Assembly: GCF_025602895.1 (NCBI RefSeq)
Contig: NW_026516242.1
Location: forward strand, 124,001 to 188,000
Direction: 5' to 3'
DNA from: Polychytrium aggregatum
Lineage: Eukaryota; Chytridiomycota; Chytridiomycetes; Polychytriales
Length of the DNA stretch: 64,000 bases
Shown here: positions 1 to 12,284 of the stretch, piece by piece
How positions within the stretch are numbered: position 1 is the stretch's first letter
Layout: each line of letters opens with the position of its first letter
The notes under the pieces: model-generated
The model's database searches: none
Told to the model about the DNA's origin: nothing
Seen by the model: only the letters and a program-made list of their open reading frames with translations
Position numbers and translations under genes: made by a program

Positions 1-267
1 AAAGTAATCTGCAAGGCTTTCCGGCCGGATATTCCAGTGCAATATCTCACTCAAGTTCTGGGGTTCAGCCATCCCGACAACGAAGCTCCCGACGATGAGG
101 AAACACGCTCATGTCGCCAGTGGCTGATCCTGAAAGGCTGTATCTTTGCAAGCAACAACGACTATGCCCGCGGTGACGTTGATGCCAAGCTCTCCAACTC
201 AGTCTTTGCCGAACTCGAGAAGGCCAACTCAAGCAAGGGCGTTGACATCAAAGGACAAATCCACTAA
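1..267 (+). CDS. SAC3/GANP-family protein, THP3/LENG8-like, C-terminal end (partial)
   Basis: Open from the first base of the window to the TAA at 265-267 (88 codons); the start lies outside. The visible part reads KAFRPDIPVQYLTQVLGF, then a Cys-containing stretch (SCRQWLILKGCIF) and DVDAKLS. This resembles the C-terminal end of the SAC3/PCI region in THP3/LENG8 proteins, where an FRPxxPVxF(L) segment precedes an (A/G)F helix and a short winged-helix tail. Such proteins act in mRNA export and transcription-coupled splicing in the nucleus. The family call is by pattern memory on a short fragment, so another PCI-domain protein is possible. The fragment might be the last exon alone. Confidence 0.55.
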   Translation, partial: KVICKAFRPDIPVQYLTQVLGFSHPDNEAPDDEETRSCRQWLILKGCIFASNNDYARGDVDAKLSNSVFAELEKANSSKGVDIKGQIH

Positions 268-1212
268 GGGCGTCCTGTGTCGCGAGATCCGGATGCTGCC
301 CCGAATCAAACTTGGCCCTGCGACATGGTACATCAGCCACAAAGCCTCGCAACTGCCCCCCCCCGGCACCAAGCACAACTCAAGCCAAACACACACCCGC
401 ACACGGTGGGAGGGCGAGAGAGTGAGGAAGGACCAACCCGGATGCCACATGTCACTTTTGCGTGCAAGGAGCCAAGTTTGGTGTGTCAAGGCTTTGGGAA
501 AGGCGGAGAGAGCGGACGAGCGGCGTTGCGGCTGTCGTGGGAATGCTTTGCGGATTTGCATGGGCATTGTCGGTGACGATGAGGTTGGGCGTACTGTGGA
601 GGTCCCAGCCAGCAGTGTGCCTGAGGAGTTGGAGAGATCCAAGAGATGGGCCATCAATACAGCGCTTCTGAGCCGGGACAGGCGGGCCACTTTAAGCATG
701 TGCATAGACTGCATTGGCAGAGCGGGCAACTGCCAGAGGCTCGATCAGAGAGGGAGGCAGCAGTGCAGACGACGATGGTGCAAACGACGAGGGTGCAGCA
801 ACTCAACTGGGAACCAATAAACAATGATCTCCTCCCCCTTGAACAAACTGCCTCCTCCGGTAGCGCCGGGCTGCACGCATCAATATCCGATATCATCCGA
901 TATCATCCGATATCATCCTGTGTCGGCGTGATGGCCCTGGAGGAAACATGGCTGGTCGATGCCGCCATCTGTGGCGGTGCTGGCGCGAGCATGCGCTGCC
1001 TGTGCCACGAGCCGACGCGCATGCGCGACGTGCGCCGCACCGGAAATGACGCCATTGCCGTCCACTCAGAGCCGCGCCATCGGTGAGTCAGCCGACCACA
1101 CACACACACACACTCCGGGCGTATATATAAAGGCGGTACCGGATTCCCGTTCTCCCGCCGTCTTGCAATCCTCCCCGTTTCTTCCGCCACCCACCCACCT
1201 CCAACAGCCATC
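268..1212. other. intergenic region with short tandem repeat
   Basis: No convincing gene. Holds three copies of a 13-nt unit with the core ATCCGATATC around 885-917 and a (CA)n run at 1098-1112. The 3' part is the promoter of the dioxygenase gene. Confidence 0.6.
1122..1132 (+). promoter_or_regulatory. TATA box of the acireductone dioxygenase gene
   Basis: TATATATAAAGG lies about 90 bp before the ATG at 1213, a spacing that fits a TATA element plus a short 5' leader. Confidence 0.6.
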
Positions 1213-2439
1213 ATGGTCAACGCCTGGTTCTTCAACCCCACCGACGAGGACAAGCGCGAGCTGCACCAGTTCGTCCCCAACCAGCCCGTCTCGCTCGAGG
1301 AGCTGGCCAAGCTCGGCGTCGAGTACTACTTGTTTGACGACCAGGAGAGCGTCGATGCCTTTGCCCTCCAACGCCAGTACAAGAACCGTGACCTGGTAAG
1401 CCAAGCCCCGAGGCAGTGACCTCCCCCCCCCTCGCCTTCTCTCGGCCTGATCGGCCCAGACGAACTCACCCTGACGTCATTGACCCGCTTGCCTCCAGAT
1501 CACCATCCACAAGGACAAGCTCCCCAACTACGAGGAGAAGCTCGAGAACTTTTTCACCGAGTGAGTTGTCCTTCCTCCTGCCCGAATCCACCAGGCTTGA
1601 TCGGCAGACCCTGGCCTGGACTCTGCTGTCCTGCTTGATCTCTAGCCCGAGCTGCTCTCGTCTAACGACTGCCGTCCCATTCTGTGCCTGTGCCTCCAGG
1701 CATCTCCACGATGATGAGGAGATCCGTTACATCAGTACGTATCGGCGGCCCTCGAGCCATATCGGCCTGTTGATCTCGCCCCAGTTTGCTCGGTCGTGTG
1801 CGGCGCCCGTCTATTGCCCGCATTCTGGCCTTCGTCCGCCCCCTCGCTCTGTGCTGACCTTTCGTTCTGCATCGCCGACATCGTGCAGAGGAGGGAACCG
1901 GCTACTTTGACGTCCGCGACCACGCCGACCGCTGGATCCGCATCCAGGTTGAGCCCAAGGATCTCCTGATCATCGTAAGTGACAAGTGTGGCCCGGCTAC
2001 TGGATGGGGTTGTCTGCATCGGCACCGACCATGCGGTTTGTGGTCGTTGGCTGGCCATGACTAACCACGGATCCTACACACTTGGTTCTAGCCCGTTGGC
2101 ATCTACCACCGCTTCACCCTGGACACCAACAACTACATTGTTGCCCTCCGTCTCTTCCACGACGAGCCCAAGGTACGTCTGGGGCATGTCTTCACAGTGG
2201 TGCTGCCATCCCGCCCAACCGGCTTCCACTTGTGCTGTCCTGCCTTGTGTTGCCTGCCCTGTGCTTTTCCAATTCCTTCGCTGATCTGCTCGGTTGGACG
2301 CCAGAGACTCCCATGCTCACTCTGCTTCTCTGTCCGTAACCTTACACAGTGGACTCCCTACAACCGCCTCGACACTGCTACCGATGCCCGCCCCTCCCGC
2401 GACGTCTACCTCAAGCAGTTTGTCGCTGTCGAGAACTAA
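1213..2439 (+). CDS. ADI1: acireductone dioxygenase (methionine salvage)
   Basis: Six exons: 1213-1395, 1499-1560, 1700-1734, 1889-1974, 2092-2172, 2350-2439. All junctions are GT-AG and the 537 nt give 178 aa, the usual family length. The protein starts MVNAWFFNP, carries [11 protein letters not shown] (the cupin HxHxxxE metal ligands) and PVGIYHRF (last His ligand), and ends KQFVAVEN. The enzyme oxidises 1,2-dihydroxy-3-keto-5-methylthiopentene, with Fe giving the 2-keto acid precursor of methionine and Ni giving an off-pathway product; it acts in cytosol and nucleus. A TATA box sits about 90 bp upstream. All metal ligands are present, so it should be active. Confidence 0.95.
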
Positions 2440-2576
2440 ACTCATCTCGTGTATCAAATGTGACAGCACCTGGTTCCCAATCCAGCCTTGTATCTATCCT
2501 TCACCTGTAGTTTTGTGTGCATCTTATTCTTGGACCAAGCGCGCACCCGCCCTGCTCAATACACAGCAATTGCATA

Positions 2577-4896
2577 TTATTCGTCATCATGGTCATCATG
2601 GTCATCTAGTGCCGGCGCTCCCTGCAAAGCCCCGCCCTCGAGCCGATCGAGTTGCTCGAGCACCAGACAGCACAGCGCCGCCACGAATGCAAACGTTACA
2701 AAGAATAGCTCGACTCCCACGAAACTGCCAAAGGACACCCGAATCTGGGCGACCGCAAGGGGGACCAGCGCCAGGAAGGTGTTGAGCAGCGACGAAGCAA
2801 TCCCAAAAGCGATCCCAAGGAGCGGCAGCTCCTCCTGCACCAGCCGGTCGCAAACTTTGCTCGCCACCGGAGCCCCGCTGCTTGCGAGTAAGGGAGTCTG
2901 CTCGCTGCACAGTTGCTCTGCCTCGCACCGCGGAAGCTCGGAGAAGGTCGTCGCAGGGGATCCGCCGTTTGCGGGGGAGTTGATCGCCGTCTCTGGTGCG
3001 CTGGTCATTGTCCTCGGTCTGCCGCCTGCGTCTGTGTCTGTGCCTTTGCCCACAACTTGCCAGCCCGAGCGGCTGTGTGAGGTGGCGGCCATGGCGATCG
3101 ACGGCCACACGGTCACTCCGTAGATGCAGTAGCTAATACCCATCATCAACATCGGGAGGACCGGGTTGAGCATCGTCAGGCCCAGGAGCAAGTGCGACGC
3201 CATCAAGATGAACGAACATACGAACAGCAGAGTGATCCGACGTCCGTAGTGGTCAACGAAATAGCCAACAGGCGGGATCAGCAGCACAGAAACGGAGTCG
3301 GGAATGCTGTGTCGGTGAGTAGAAAGATATTGTGACGATCAGGAGACAGGTCCGAGGGAATAGAGGGCTTGCCAATGGGCATGGTGGATGCTTCGTGCTC
3401 GGTAGTCATGATTCGTGTGATTCTAGTCATTCTACCGCATTCACCCAACCCAGCCTGACCCTGCACACAATCCCGGCATCTCTTGGCACCGGATACGCAC
3501 CTCATAACGACTCCGGCAGTCTCGGTGTCGTTGGGGAACCACTTGGACATCAGGAAATCCGAGGCAATGTTGTTGAAGGGTATCACCGTCGAGTACAGAA
3601 GCACGCACAGGACCGAGACGGTCCAGAAGCTTGGGGACAGCCCGGCAAGGGATGCGAGTAGTCCCGCGGTGGACTGGTGACGTTTTGGAGTGCAGAGTTC
3701 GTCCTCGCAAAGCACCGGGTTGGACTGACAAGGCTCGAAGATGGTGGCGTGCGAATCGGCATCTATGGAACTTGATGCACCGCATTCAGTGTCGCAAGGC
3801 GCCATGGTGGTCGAGACGGTATCGAAATGACTGATCGTCTCGCCGGTGGATGCGCTGTGACCTGACAGCGCCTGGTATGCCGCCGGCGAGGTGAGTCCGA
3901 CGCTCAGGATCATCGAAACGACAAACGACAAGATGCAGGTGGCCGTGCCTGCCCAGACGGCGAACTCAACCCCAATCCACTTTTCCAGCCGCGGCGACAT
4001 GATGGCGTTGACGACGGAGCCGAGCCGGGCGACTCCAAGGTCTTCCAGTACCCACGAGCGAGAGAACTGCGATTAGTAGATCGGCGGTGGCAAGTGGCAA
4101 GTGGCAATACAGAAATGGTGAACGAGCGTGCCAGACCAGGCCCACCCAGACATCCGAACCGAATTGAATCGCCATGCCGCCGTCCCTGACAATACTCACT
4201 GAGACCCAGCGCAAAGGCCAGCTCCTTGTCCCGAAACCAGGTGCTTGTGATGGCCGACTGCACGACCCCGACGGTCTCGCCGCCAATGCCAAACATGCAT
4301 CGGCCAACGAGCATCAGCCGGATCGACTTTTGCGCGACCCCGATCGAGAACAGAATCTGCCCAAGCACTAGGATGGACGAGAACCATAGGAGCGAGCGCT
4401 GCTTGCCGAACCGATCCAGCAGCACCCCGCCGATAAAGGGCAGGAACATGTTGGGCAGGGCGTAGACCGAGTAGAGCAGGTTGAGCTCGTACTGCCAGCG
4501 GTCGTAGTCGTGGCCCAGGTGGATTTGGAGTGGCAGATTGAGGGCGGCAGGATTGTCGTACGCTGTTGCGATGGATCATGCCAGATGCACAGGAGACATG
4601 GAAACGACATCAGCTTGGCGGTCAGACGCACTGCTTTGCGGGGGGGGGCAGCCGATTGTAGTCCGCAGGGATAAAGTCCTCGTCTCGGCCATCAGCAGCC
4701 TGGTCCGCGCGATTGTGCTCGCGGCCCTACCGTAAAAGTTACCGAACAGCACAAAGCAAGTGAGGAACAGCACCAGCCACCTCAAACGGGGACTGATAGG
4801 ATAGGCGGCTGCCTCTGGTACTGGCTCGAGGGCTGGATCCGGGTGTTGTTGCGAGCCGGCGGCGCTGTAGTTGGCAGTGGTGCTCGAGTCTGCCAT
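2577..4896 (-). CDS. major facilitator superfamily transporter, MFSD1-like
   Basis: Four exons read on the minus strand: 4896-4731, 4562-4200, 4041-3501, 3306-2577; total 1800 nt, 599 aa. After a polar 35-residue N-terminus come hydrophobic segments with the MFSD1 signatures: FYAYDNPAAL at the first helix, GGVLLDRFGKQR in loop 2-3, GRCMFGIGGETVGVVQ in helix 4, a WFRDKELAFALG motif and a VARLGSVVN motif. A long polar loop follows the sixth helix, and a second polar loop rich in Ser and Thr lies in the C-terminal half. Human MFSD1 is a lysosomal dipeptide exporter, so a vacuolar peptide carrier is the likely role here. The acceptor of exon 3 was chosen to give GLNLGVARLGS; a site 9 nt downstream also splices in frame. 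Confidence 0.85.
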
Positions 4897-6010
4897 CTTG
4901 GCTAATTGATCAAGCTGTCAGTCCGGTGGGCACTGTGGGCGACAAGTGTTGCGGGAGCCACTTGGTGTCTGTCGTGGTGGTCTGTTGTCGATGCAGCCGA
5001 GAGTATCTGGGAGCAGTGATGGCGGCTGGGTGAGTCGAGGTGCCGCTCGATATAAGGAGGTGTCGCTCAGTATCAAGCTTGTGGTGCTTGGGGCTGCGGC
5101 TGGATACTTGCGATGTTGGCTTGGGATACTCCAGCGACCAACCCTGATGCACCCACCAGGTCCGGCGATTACCTCGGGTGCGATTCGCCGCCAAATTCCT
5201 TGACCGAGTCGGTGAATCAAGAGCGTCGAGCCAAGCCAAACAGACGGACGGACGAGACAGACGGACGAGACGGACGAGACGGGGCGGGCAGACGGGGCGG
5301 GCAGACGGGAGCGGCGAAACAGGCCGTGCAAGAGAAAGTCTCCAGGACACTCGCTTTCCCGCTCGGGAGGCACACCGTCCTCGCCGCGCATGCCCGCAAG
5401 GGACAGCGGTCCGGCCCCTTGTGCTGTGGATGCCTGTGCTGAGCATTTGTTCATTTGGGTGCCTTGTTTTGTCGTTGGTTTGTCGTTGGTTTGTCGTTGG
5501 TTTGTCGTTGTTTTGTCGCCGGTGGCGTGTGCGCCAGACCGCCGATCCTCTGTCTCGGTTCTGTTTGTCGGTCCGCCGTGCCTCCCGTTCTCCGTTTCGG
5601 GGCTGTCTGCAGGGCATCTGCTGCTGGGCATCTCGATCCTGCATGTCCTTCCAGACAGCAGTGGTGATGGTGAGCGAGTGCGTGCCTGCCTCCCTTCTGT
5701 TGCATGTCTGTCGTGCTCACACGCCGCCCCGTGCCCAAGGACCTTTTTCCTGGCACAAAGGACAATGGACGCGCGGTAACCGAATGACCCGAGACAAGCC
5801 ATCCCCATGACGCTGCCGACGAATAACGGCCGCCACCAGCACCACCAGCACCACCAGCACCACATTCACTTGCAAGTGCTGTATTTCCGGTGGCCATCAT
5901 CAAAAGCAAGACTCCTTCCCTTTCTCTTGCATCAGCAGTGCGAGGCGCAGTCGCATGTGTGTACGGCGAGCACAGACAGAGCAACCAGGAAAGCACTGGA
6001 CTCGACATAG
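4897..6010. other. intergenic region with simple repeats
   Basis: Upstream of the transporter and downstream of the PHD-finger gene. Holds a GACGGACGAGAC-type run (5240-5300), four copies of a GTTTGTCGTTG unit (5468-5515) and a CACCAGCAC run (5830-5862). No gene seen. Confidence 0.5.
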
Positions 6011-9000
6011 TCATGTTTCCGTGTAGAGCGACCTTCGCTTGAGAATTCGGTTTCTGAGCAGCATTTCCTCCTTGCGGAGCTTTGCCAGCGCAACCATCTG
6101 CGGCCACAGCATTGGAGCGTCAGTCGCCCAGAGAGAGCAACGAGCGCCAAAATCGACGGCCCAGTCCCTCTGGGAATCATATTTTTCTTGGCTCGGCACT
6201 GTCCATCAAGGCCAGGCACAACCAGAAACACTCCTCACCGCTGTTGTCTCGCCGCCATGGATCTGACTTGCCACACGTCCTGCCCTCGCACCATCGCCAT
6301 ACCTGTTCCTCGAGCTCCAGCTCGACCTCCATTATCTTGATGCTCTGCCAGTCTTCGTGCAGGATACACTTCTTTGTCTTGGGCGTGGCACACATTGTCT
6401 GCAGCAGTCTTGGTTGCTGGGGTTCGGCCCCTGCTTCAACTTTAACGGCAGGTGCTGGTTCGGTCTTGGGCTCGGGATCGGACATGGTCACATTCTGGTC
6501 CGATGAGAGGCCGGGCACAGCTGCATCGTGGCTGCTCGAACTGTCGGCCATTGCAACATCGCCATCGCCATCGCCATCGCGCTTCGGCTCTTCAGGCGGG
6601 GGCTCGATGCGGATCCACTCCCGAGTGATCCGTGAGTCGAACCCGCAGCACACCTCGTTCGCCTCGCTCATCGACTTTTGTGATCGTTCGACGGCCTCGG
6701 CGACCAAGCGTCGCCGATACTCCAGCTGCCGGATGCGGCGCTTGCATTGATCCTTGAGGCCCTTCAGGGTGACTCTCAGATATGCCATGTCACGCTGATC
6801 TTCTTGCTCGGGGGTGGTGGTATCGTCCCCGCACTTTTGCTTGCCCCAGGCCAGGAGTGCCTGGCCCAACGCTTCGTTGTGAATGATCCGTCCGATCCGT
6901 GGCTTCAGCGGGATCTTGCTCCGATGATTTTCGAGCAGCTCTTCGCCGTACAGCTCCCCGCACTTCCGAGAGCAAAAGCTTGCGCTCTTGAACCCGTCGC
7001 CCTCCGCGGGCTCGGATGCCACCCAGCTCTGACAGCCAGACTTTTTGCACTTTTGCTTCCACACGACCTTGTCGCCGCACGACCGGCAGAACCACTTGTC
7101 GATCCGGTCACCGTCGTCTTCTTCCAGGCTGACACAGGCAAAGTGGAACCACTCGTCACAGCCATCGCAGGCAATGAACCCGCCATCGTCGTCGTTGTAC
7201 GGTTTCCGGCAGTAGCAATACAGTTCGGGCTGCTGCGACTTTTCCTGCGTCTGGGCTTGTGCCTGAGCTTGTGTTTGGGATTGCGATTGCGACTGCGACT
7301 GCGACTGCGACTGTGATTGCGACTGTGACTTGGACTTGGACTTGGATTTCTTGGCCGACTCGCTGCCACCATGGGATTTTTTCTTTTCAGTCGTCGGTGT
7401 TGCGCTCTGTCCCGCCAGACTGGACAATGACTGTGCCTGGCGGCCAGACTGCTTGGGGCTCTGGATCGGCGGAGTTGCGGCGGTGGCGGTGTCGATCGCT
7501 TTGGCGGAGACTGAGGACTTGGCCGTGTCGCCGTGGGCGACTGGGCCCTCGTTCGTCTGCGCTGGAGTAGGACGGGCGGCGGACCGAGGCTCTTCAACAT
7601 TGTGGGCATTGACCATCATACCGATCGACAGGATCCCCGAGTTCCGCTGCTTCAACACTTGATGGTTGGGCTCTGATGCTTCTATCCGGTGCTTCTTGGT
7701 CTCAGTGGATGACTGATCCTGGGAGCCGGTTGTAGTCAATGGAGTGCGTGGGTTTCACATGGCAAGGCACAGCGTCAAATGCCAAACCAGAGAGTAATAG
7801 CAAGAGTTGCACATCAACAGCGGCTCCAGAACCGGAGAATATACGGGGGCGTTTATGCACTGCAGCGATATCCCGCACTTACTCTATTGCTCTTGCGCTT
7901 GCTCATCTCTACTTTCGCCGCCGGTTGTGGGCCGTCCTGCGTGCTTTCGTGCTTGATGCTTCCCCAGCCAGCATCCGCAGCAGTGCCCATAGGCTTGGCG
8001 GCATCCGCATCGACGCCCCGATCAGCACCGAGTATGGGGGGCGATTGTGTCTCCAGATCGACCGCTGATTTGGTCGGGCTTGGCAGAGAGCCGTTCTCGC
8101 CCGAATCGCCACGAAGAGATGGGTCGGTGAACTGCTTCGAGAGACGCTTCTTGGGCGGCGAGCAGTGCAGCGTGGCCGTCTTGATGCTCAGACCATCGCT
8201 CGACAGCCGTCGGGGTATGGTTGATGGAGGAGGCTGTCTCGAGTCTTGAGATTGGTGCCATGCCGCGATGGCGACGTTAGGGTGTCATTGGCACAGCGGT
8301 GGTAGTGTCATTGTCAGATTTGGCCGTTTGAGGCGCGATTGATTGTTGTAAAGCCCACATGGCGAAGCACGTTGCGTTTCCGTTGAGGCCACCGCCGACG
8401 AAGCCGAAAAGCGACGCGATCGATTTGGGAGGAGACGTAGTGAGCAAGGGCGACGCAAAGCAGTTATAGCAGCCGAGCCAGCCCACGGATTCCACCGTGG
8501 CCTGTCGATCCAGCGAGTCTCTGAGCACACGGGCCTCGGGCTTACCGACAGAGCCTCGCGGGTTCAAGGCTGACGATGGTGCTGATGACGACGACAGCGG
8601 CCTGTCTTGATCGAGTCGATCCCGGGACGGGCTGTGTTGCGAGCGAGGCGAATCGGTCTGCATGGCATCCGACCGTTCAGCATCTGGATGTAGACCGGGC
8701 CCACGATCTGGGCTCTGTCGGCACGGACTTGCGTTGCGTTGATGGAGAGGCCACGCGGTCGTTGCTGGATCAGGGTAAGGAGGTTTTGGGTCAGCAGTCT
8801 TGAGGGAGCGGTCCGAGTGCGTCAGGAGCGAGGCAATGTTGAGCTTGGGCTGCAATAAGGGCAAGGGATGGTCGTCGTCGTGGCCTCCTCCTCCGATCCG
8901 CGAGGGCTCTGAATGAGTCGGCAGATATTCCGAGCCAAGACCAGGCCGCCCGGGTTGAAGTGGATCGATGCCTGAGCGCTCCTGGCCACGGAAGCTGTTG

Positions 9001-9245
9001 GCAGCATCAAACTCGGAGGAGTGTCTTGGGATGCCGTTCTGGGCCATCAAGCCCGTCGCTGGGGCCGATGGAGAAGTGATCAAGTCCAGATCCATTGCGG
9101 TCGCTGCCGATTTGGGGAAGACCATGGAGGCGAGCGGCGACGACAGAGCCTCGGGTGAAGATCCGAACGACGACGACGGTAGGGCGGGACGGCCTTGGGC
9201 GGTTACGGGCGAAGCGTTGTTGTGGAGAATGCCATGGATATCCAT
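6011..9245 (-). CDS. PHD-finger protein, SPP1/CXXC1-like COMPASS subunit with long N-terminal extension
   Basis: Proposed exons: 9245-8546, 8244-7883, 7718-6239, 6198-6011; 2730 nt, 909 aa, phases 1, 0, 1. The core has a PHD finger at about residues 524-570 (YCYCRKPYNDDDGGFIACDGC ... WFCRSC), then a second Cys cluster (CKKSGCQSW ... FCSRKCGELYG) and charged helices near the C-terminus, the order seen in SPP1/CFP1 proteins. These read H3K4me3 and tether the SET1 complex. The finger is preceded by a Lys-Ser then Ser-Gln repeat tract. The first 354 residues are Ser/Pro-rich, start MDIHGIL and resemble no domain I know. If exons 1-2 belonged to another gene, the start would be the ATG at 7619. 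The last intron is less certain. Confidence 0.7.
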
Positions 9246-10672
9246 TGGGAAGAGTTTGATGCCAGGCGGACTTGGGCCGACAGAGTCGCCGAGAGTCTTG
9301 TGGAATATTCCTTCCAACCGAGCAAGCAGGAGACGGCAGCAGCGAAGGTCCACCACGAGCGTCTCGGGCTGGAGCGACGGGAGCGGTGTATGGGCTGTCC
9401 AGATCGATGGACCAATTCGGCTGGCCGGGGAATGCCGCAGGTCGAGGGGGCCAGGAACAAATCGGTCTTGAGTTGCTTCTGGGTGTGCCAGCGAATAATG
9501 CGCAGAAACGATCCTGAAGGATGGGGCGATGACGAGAGGGTGGATCGAGAGTTGTGGAGCAAACGGGATTGTTAGAGCACGACGGATCGCTGGAGGGCGA
9601 TATGTCTTTGGAGCGGAACGGACAAGCGCCGATCGTCGCTCAGGCCTCGGGCGATTGTGAGTGATCCCGGGTGACGACAGATGGCGAGATGATGGATGGG
9701 TGCCGCAATGGTTGTGCGGGGCGGGAGCTCTGTGGGGAAGAGCGGTTCAGGGGAGAGGAGAGGGGTGGCAGACGATACGGCGGGGCGGCAGTCCGATGGC
9801 CGACGGCATGACTGGGATGCAACGGCGAATGGAGTGACCAAAGATCCTGACGACCAAAGATCCGAATGGCCAAAGGTCGTAATGGCCAAAGGTCGTAATG
9901 GCCGAAGCAAACGACGGCGACAGCGATGGGCCGTCCGCAGGGCCATCCAGGGCAGATGTCGGAATCGACGGCGAGCGCTTACCGACGAAGGGCGATCGAT
10001 CGGCGATGGAAGGATCGGTCGGTGTCGAGACGGCGGTGCGGATCTGTCGATTTTGTCGGTTTGTGGAGAGGGGGGGCGACCGGGGGGGGCGACGGAAACG
10101 GGCAAATTGGGATCGCATCCTGGGCGTTGGTGGAAGCATGCTCGAGTTAACATGCTCGAGTTAACATGTTCGAGTTAACATGTTCGGGTTAACACCATCT
10201 CACTCGATCGATGGACGGACAGCCAAGTATCAACACCCTCATCTTCATTATGCCAATGCTTGCACCGCATCCAAGATCAAACGGGGCTCTCTGGCTGCGT
10301 TTCTGCGTCTCGATTTTCGCAGAGTCCTGAACACACATCCACTATGACCAGATACCACTATAACCAGATACCGCTGTGACCAGATACCACGACGAGAGAG
10401 AGATGTTCCCAAGCAAGAGAGATGTTCCCAAGCAAGAGAGATGTTCCTAAGCGACCCTTTCGACTCTTTGCACGGAGCTGTTCCGATGGCCGAATGCATA
10501 TTGAATCTCAAGACTGTCCTCCCAAAACAACAACTCGGACACAATCGCACGGCCGGCCCACTGCACCCTAAAAACGTCGTGGTTGATATGAGGGAACGCA
10601 TATGGGCGCTGTCCCGTTTTGGAGCAAGTTGTATCTGTATCATCCATAGGTCGATCCACCGCATCGCCCCGC
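9246..10672. other. intergenic region with several tandem repeats
   Basis: No convincing gene. Contains AATGGCCAAAGGTCGT repeats (about 9860-9905), a 14-mer array (10137-10193), a GACCAGATACC repeat (10345-10395) and three copies of AGAGATGTTCCCAAGCAAG (10396-10455). Confidence 0.5.
10137..10193. repeat. 14-mer tandem array, four copies
   Basis: Four head-to-tail copies of CATGCTCGAGTTAA, with small changes in the last two (TGTTCG). Each junction recreates the palindrome GTTAAC. Confidence 0.8.
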
Positions 10673-12284
10673 TCAGAGCCGCCTCATCATGGCCCGCTTC
10701 TTGTCCGGCTTGTCCATCCGCTTCTCGGCCGGCCGTTTCTTTCCGGCAAGGCTCGGCCCGTTGTTGACCCCAAGGACCTCGAGGCCGTCGGTGTGCATGG
10801 CCATAACCACATCGGCTCCTGCACGCTGGCCATCGGCGGCCCCGGCTCGGTGGCAGTCGCCCTGTTTCGAGAAGCCGTGCTCGCCTTGGGGTATCGGATG
10901 GACTCGGTAGTGGGGCCCGCTCGAGGAGGCTTTGGTCGTCGGTGCCGGTGCATAGCAGCCTGATTGCGGGGTGCTGGGATCTTCGTCTGTGGGCGAGCCT
11001 GACCGATTCTCCTTCCCAAACTCGACCTTTTGATTGGCATGGATGCTCGTCATCATCTGGGCATGCCGGGCATACTCCTCGTAGTTCTCCAGCAGCAGGC
11101 GGCCAGCCTCTTCGTTCAGCGCAGACTCGGGATTCGGGACGATCAGCAAGCACTTGATCACCAGGAGCACATGTGCAATACCCAGATCCTTGCTCCAGTC
11201 CTTCTTGAGTGTGTTGACGCAGATCTCTCCGAGCTTGGACACGTTCGGATGGAAGATTTTTGTTACAAAGTAGCCTGGCGGATCCCGAGAAACGGGCGGC
11301 GTTAGGTGAGTTGTGGACTGTGCCGCCCGTGAGGCATAGCAACGAGTGTCCCGGCAGCTCTTACCCTTGGGGGGCGACTGGGGAAAGTCGCTGCCGAGTG
11401 TGAGTTTGACCTTGAATGTTCCTCCGGCATAGGGCGTCCCTGTGGATGCACATGAATGATCTGGTTACTTTGTGCTCCAGAGCAGCGGGCGGTGCCGGTT
11501 GGGGCTGCATCGAGTGACATCTTTGATACTTGCCTACTGCCTCGGCCCAGATATAGGTCGCAGTAAAGGTCGTGGGATTGCGAGGGTGATCCAACAATCT
11601 TGGTCAGTAACAATCCGGATTCGATCCTGCCGCCGATTGAGGTTGCAGCCGATGATAGGTATCGCCAACACATCCTTCGTCCGTACCTGGGCCCTGATAG
11701 CGCATTGAATACCCCGCCCCACGCATGCCCAGCAGCGCCATTCGCAAACGGATGCATCGAGAGGGTCGAGCGAGCAAGTCAGCAAATCGCGAATGCCGGT
11801 TGGCAGGATCCTCTGATCTCGCCGTGGCCATGAAGTCCTCACCACCGCCAACGCCCATACTGCCCGCTCGCTGTCTGCACCTGCTGTGGGTGCATACTAC
11901 AGGCGCAGGTGCCATCCAACTCTGCGTCGTCTCGAGATGCGAATGACATGCATGACAGGCGATGAACGTGCATACCTGAATCCACGCCTGGACATCCGAA
12001 ATGTTGGACTCGTTCATCATCACCTTGATTCCCTCCGGAGGGTTTGAGATCAGCCCACCAAGCTCTGCGGAGGAGGGGTGTCAGATATGCAGTCGGCGCT
12101 CGCCCGTGAGTCTCGCATCCGTCGCCTGGCGTCTCGCTCAGGTTTCCAATGATGAAGCCAGTTGGATGCGTGCCCAGATGCCCATCCTCCAGGGCAGCTT
12201 GTCGAGCGCATGCATTCATGCAGGACGCTGATTCCAAGGCCCACCTTTGGTGATCTTTTTAACGACGCTAGAAGATAAGCTAGC
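10673..12284 (-). CDS. UBE2S: ubiquitin-conjugating enzyme E2 S
   Basis: Coding exons identified: 12284-12245, 12064-11976, 11693-11687 (7 nt), 11439-11365, 11274-10673; 813 nt in register, 270 aa plus an unresolved short first exon with the ATG. The E2 fold shows [31 protein letters not shown], and the active-site Cys in [12 protein letters not shown], followed by [23 protein letters not shown] long polar tail ends in Lys/Arg-rich RAMMRRL, like the Leu-Arg tail by which UBE2S docks on the anaphase-promoting complex to extend Lys11-linked chains. The 7-nt microexon is required: without it the frame breaks between WIQ and TPYAGG. Confidence 0.9.

Noticed and set aside
10606-10625. TGTCCCGTTTT, like the transposon inverted repeat
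   Set aside because: A single short match with no partner end, TA duplication or transposon sequence beside it.
10248-11342. 364-codon minus-strand frame overlapping UBE2S
   Set aside because: Out of frame with the recognised UBE2S exons, which carry the conserved active site.
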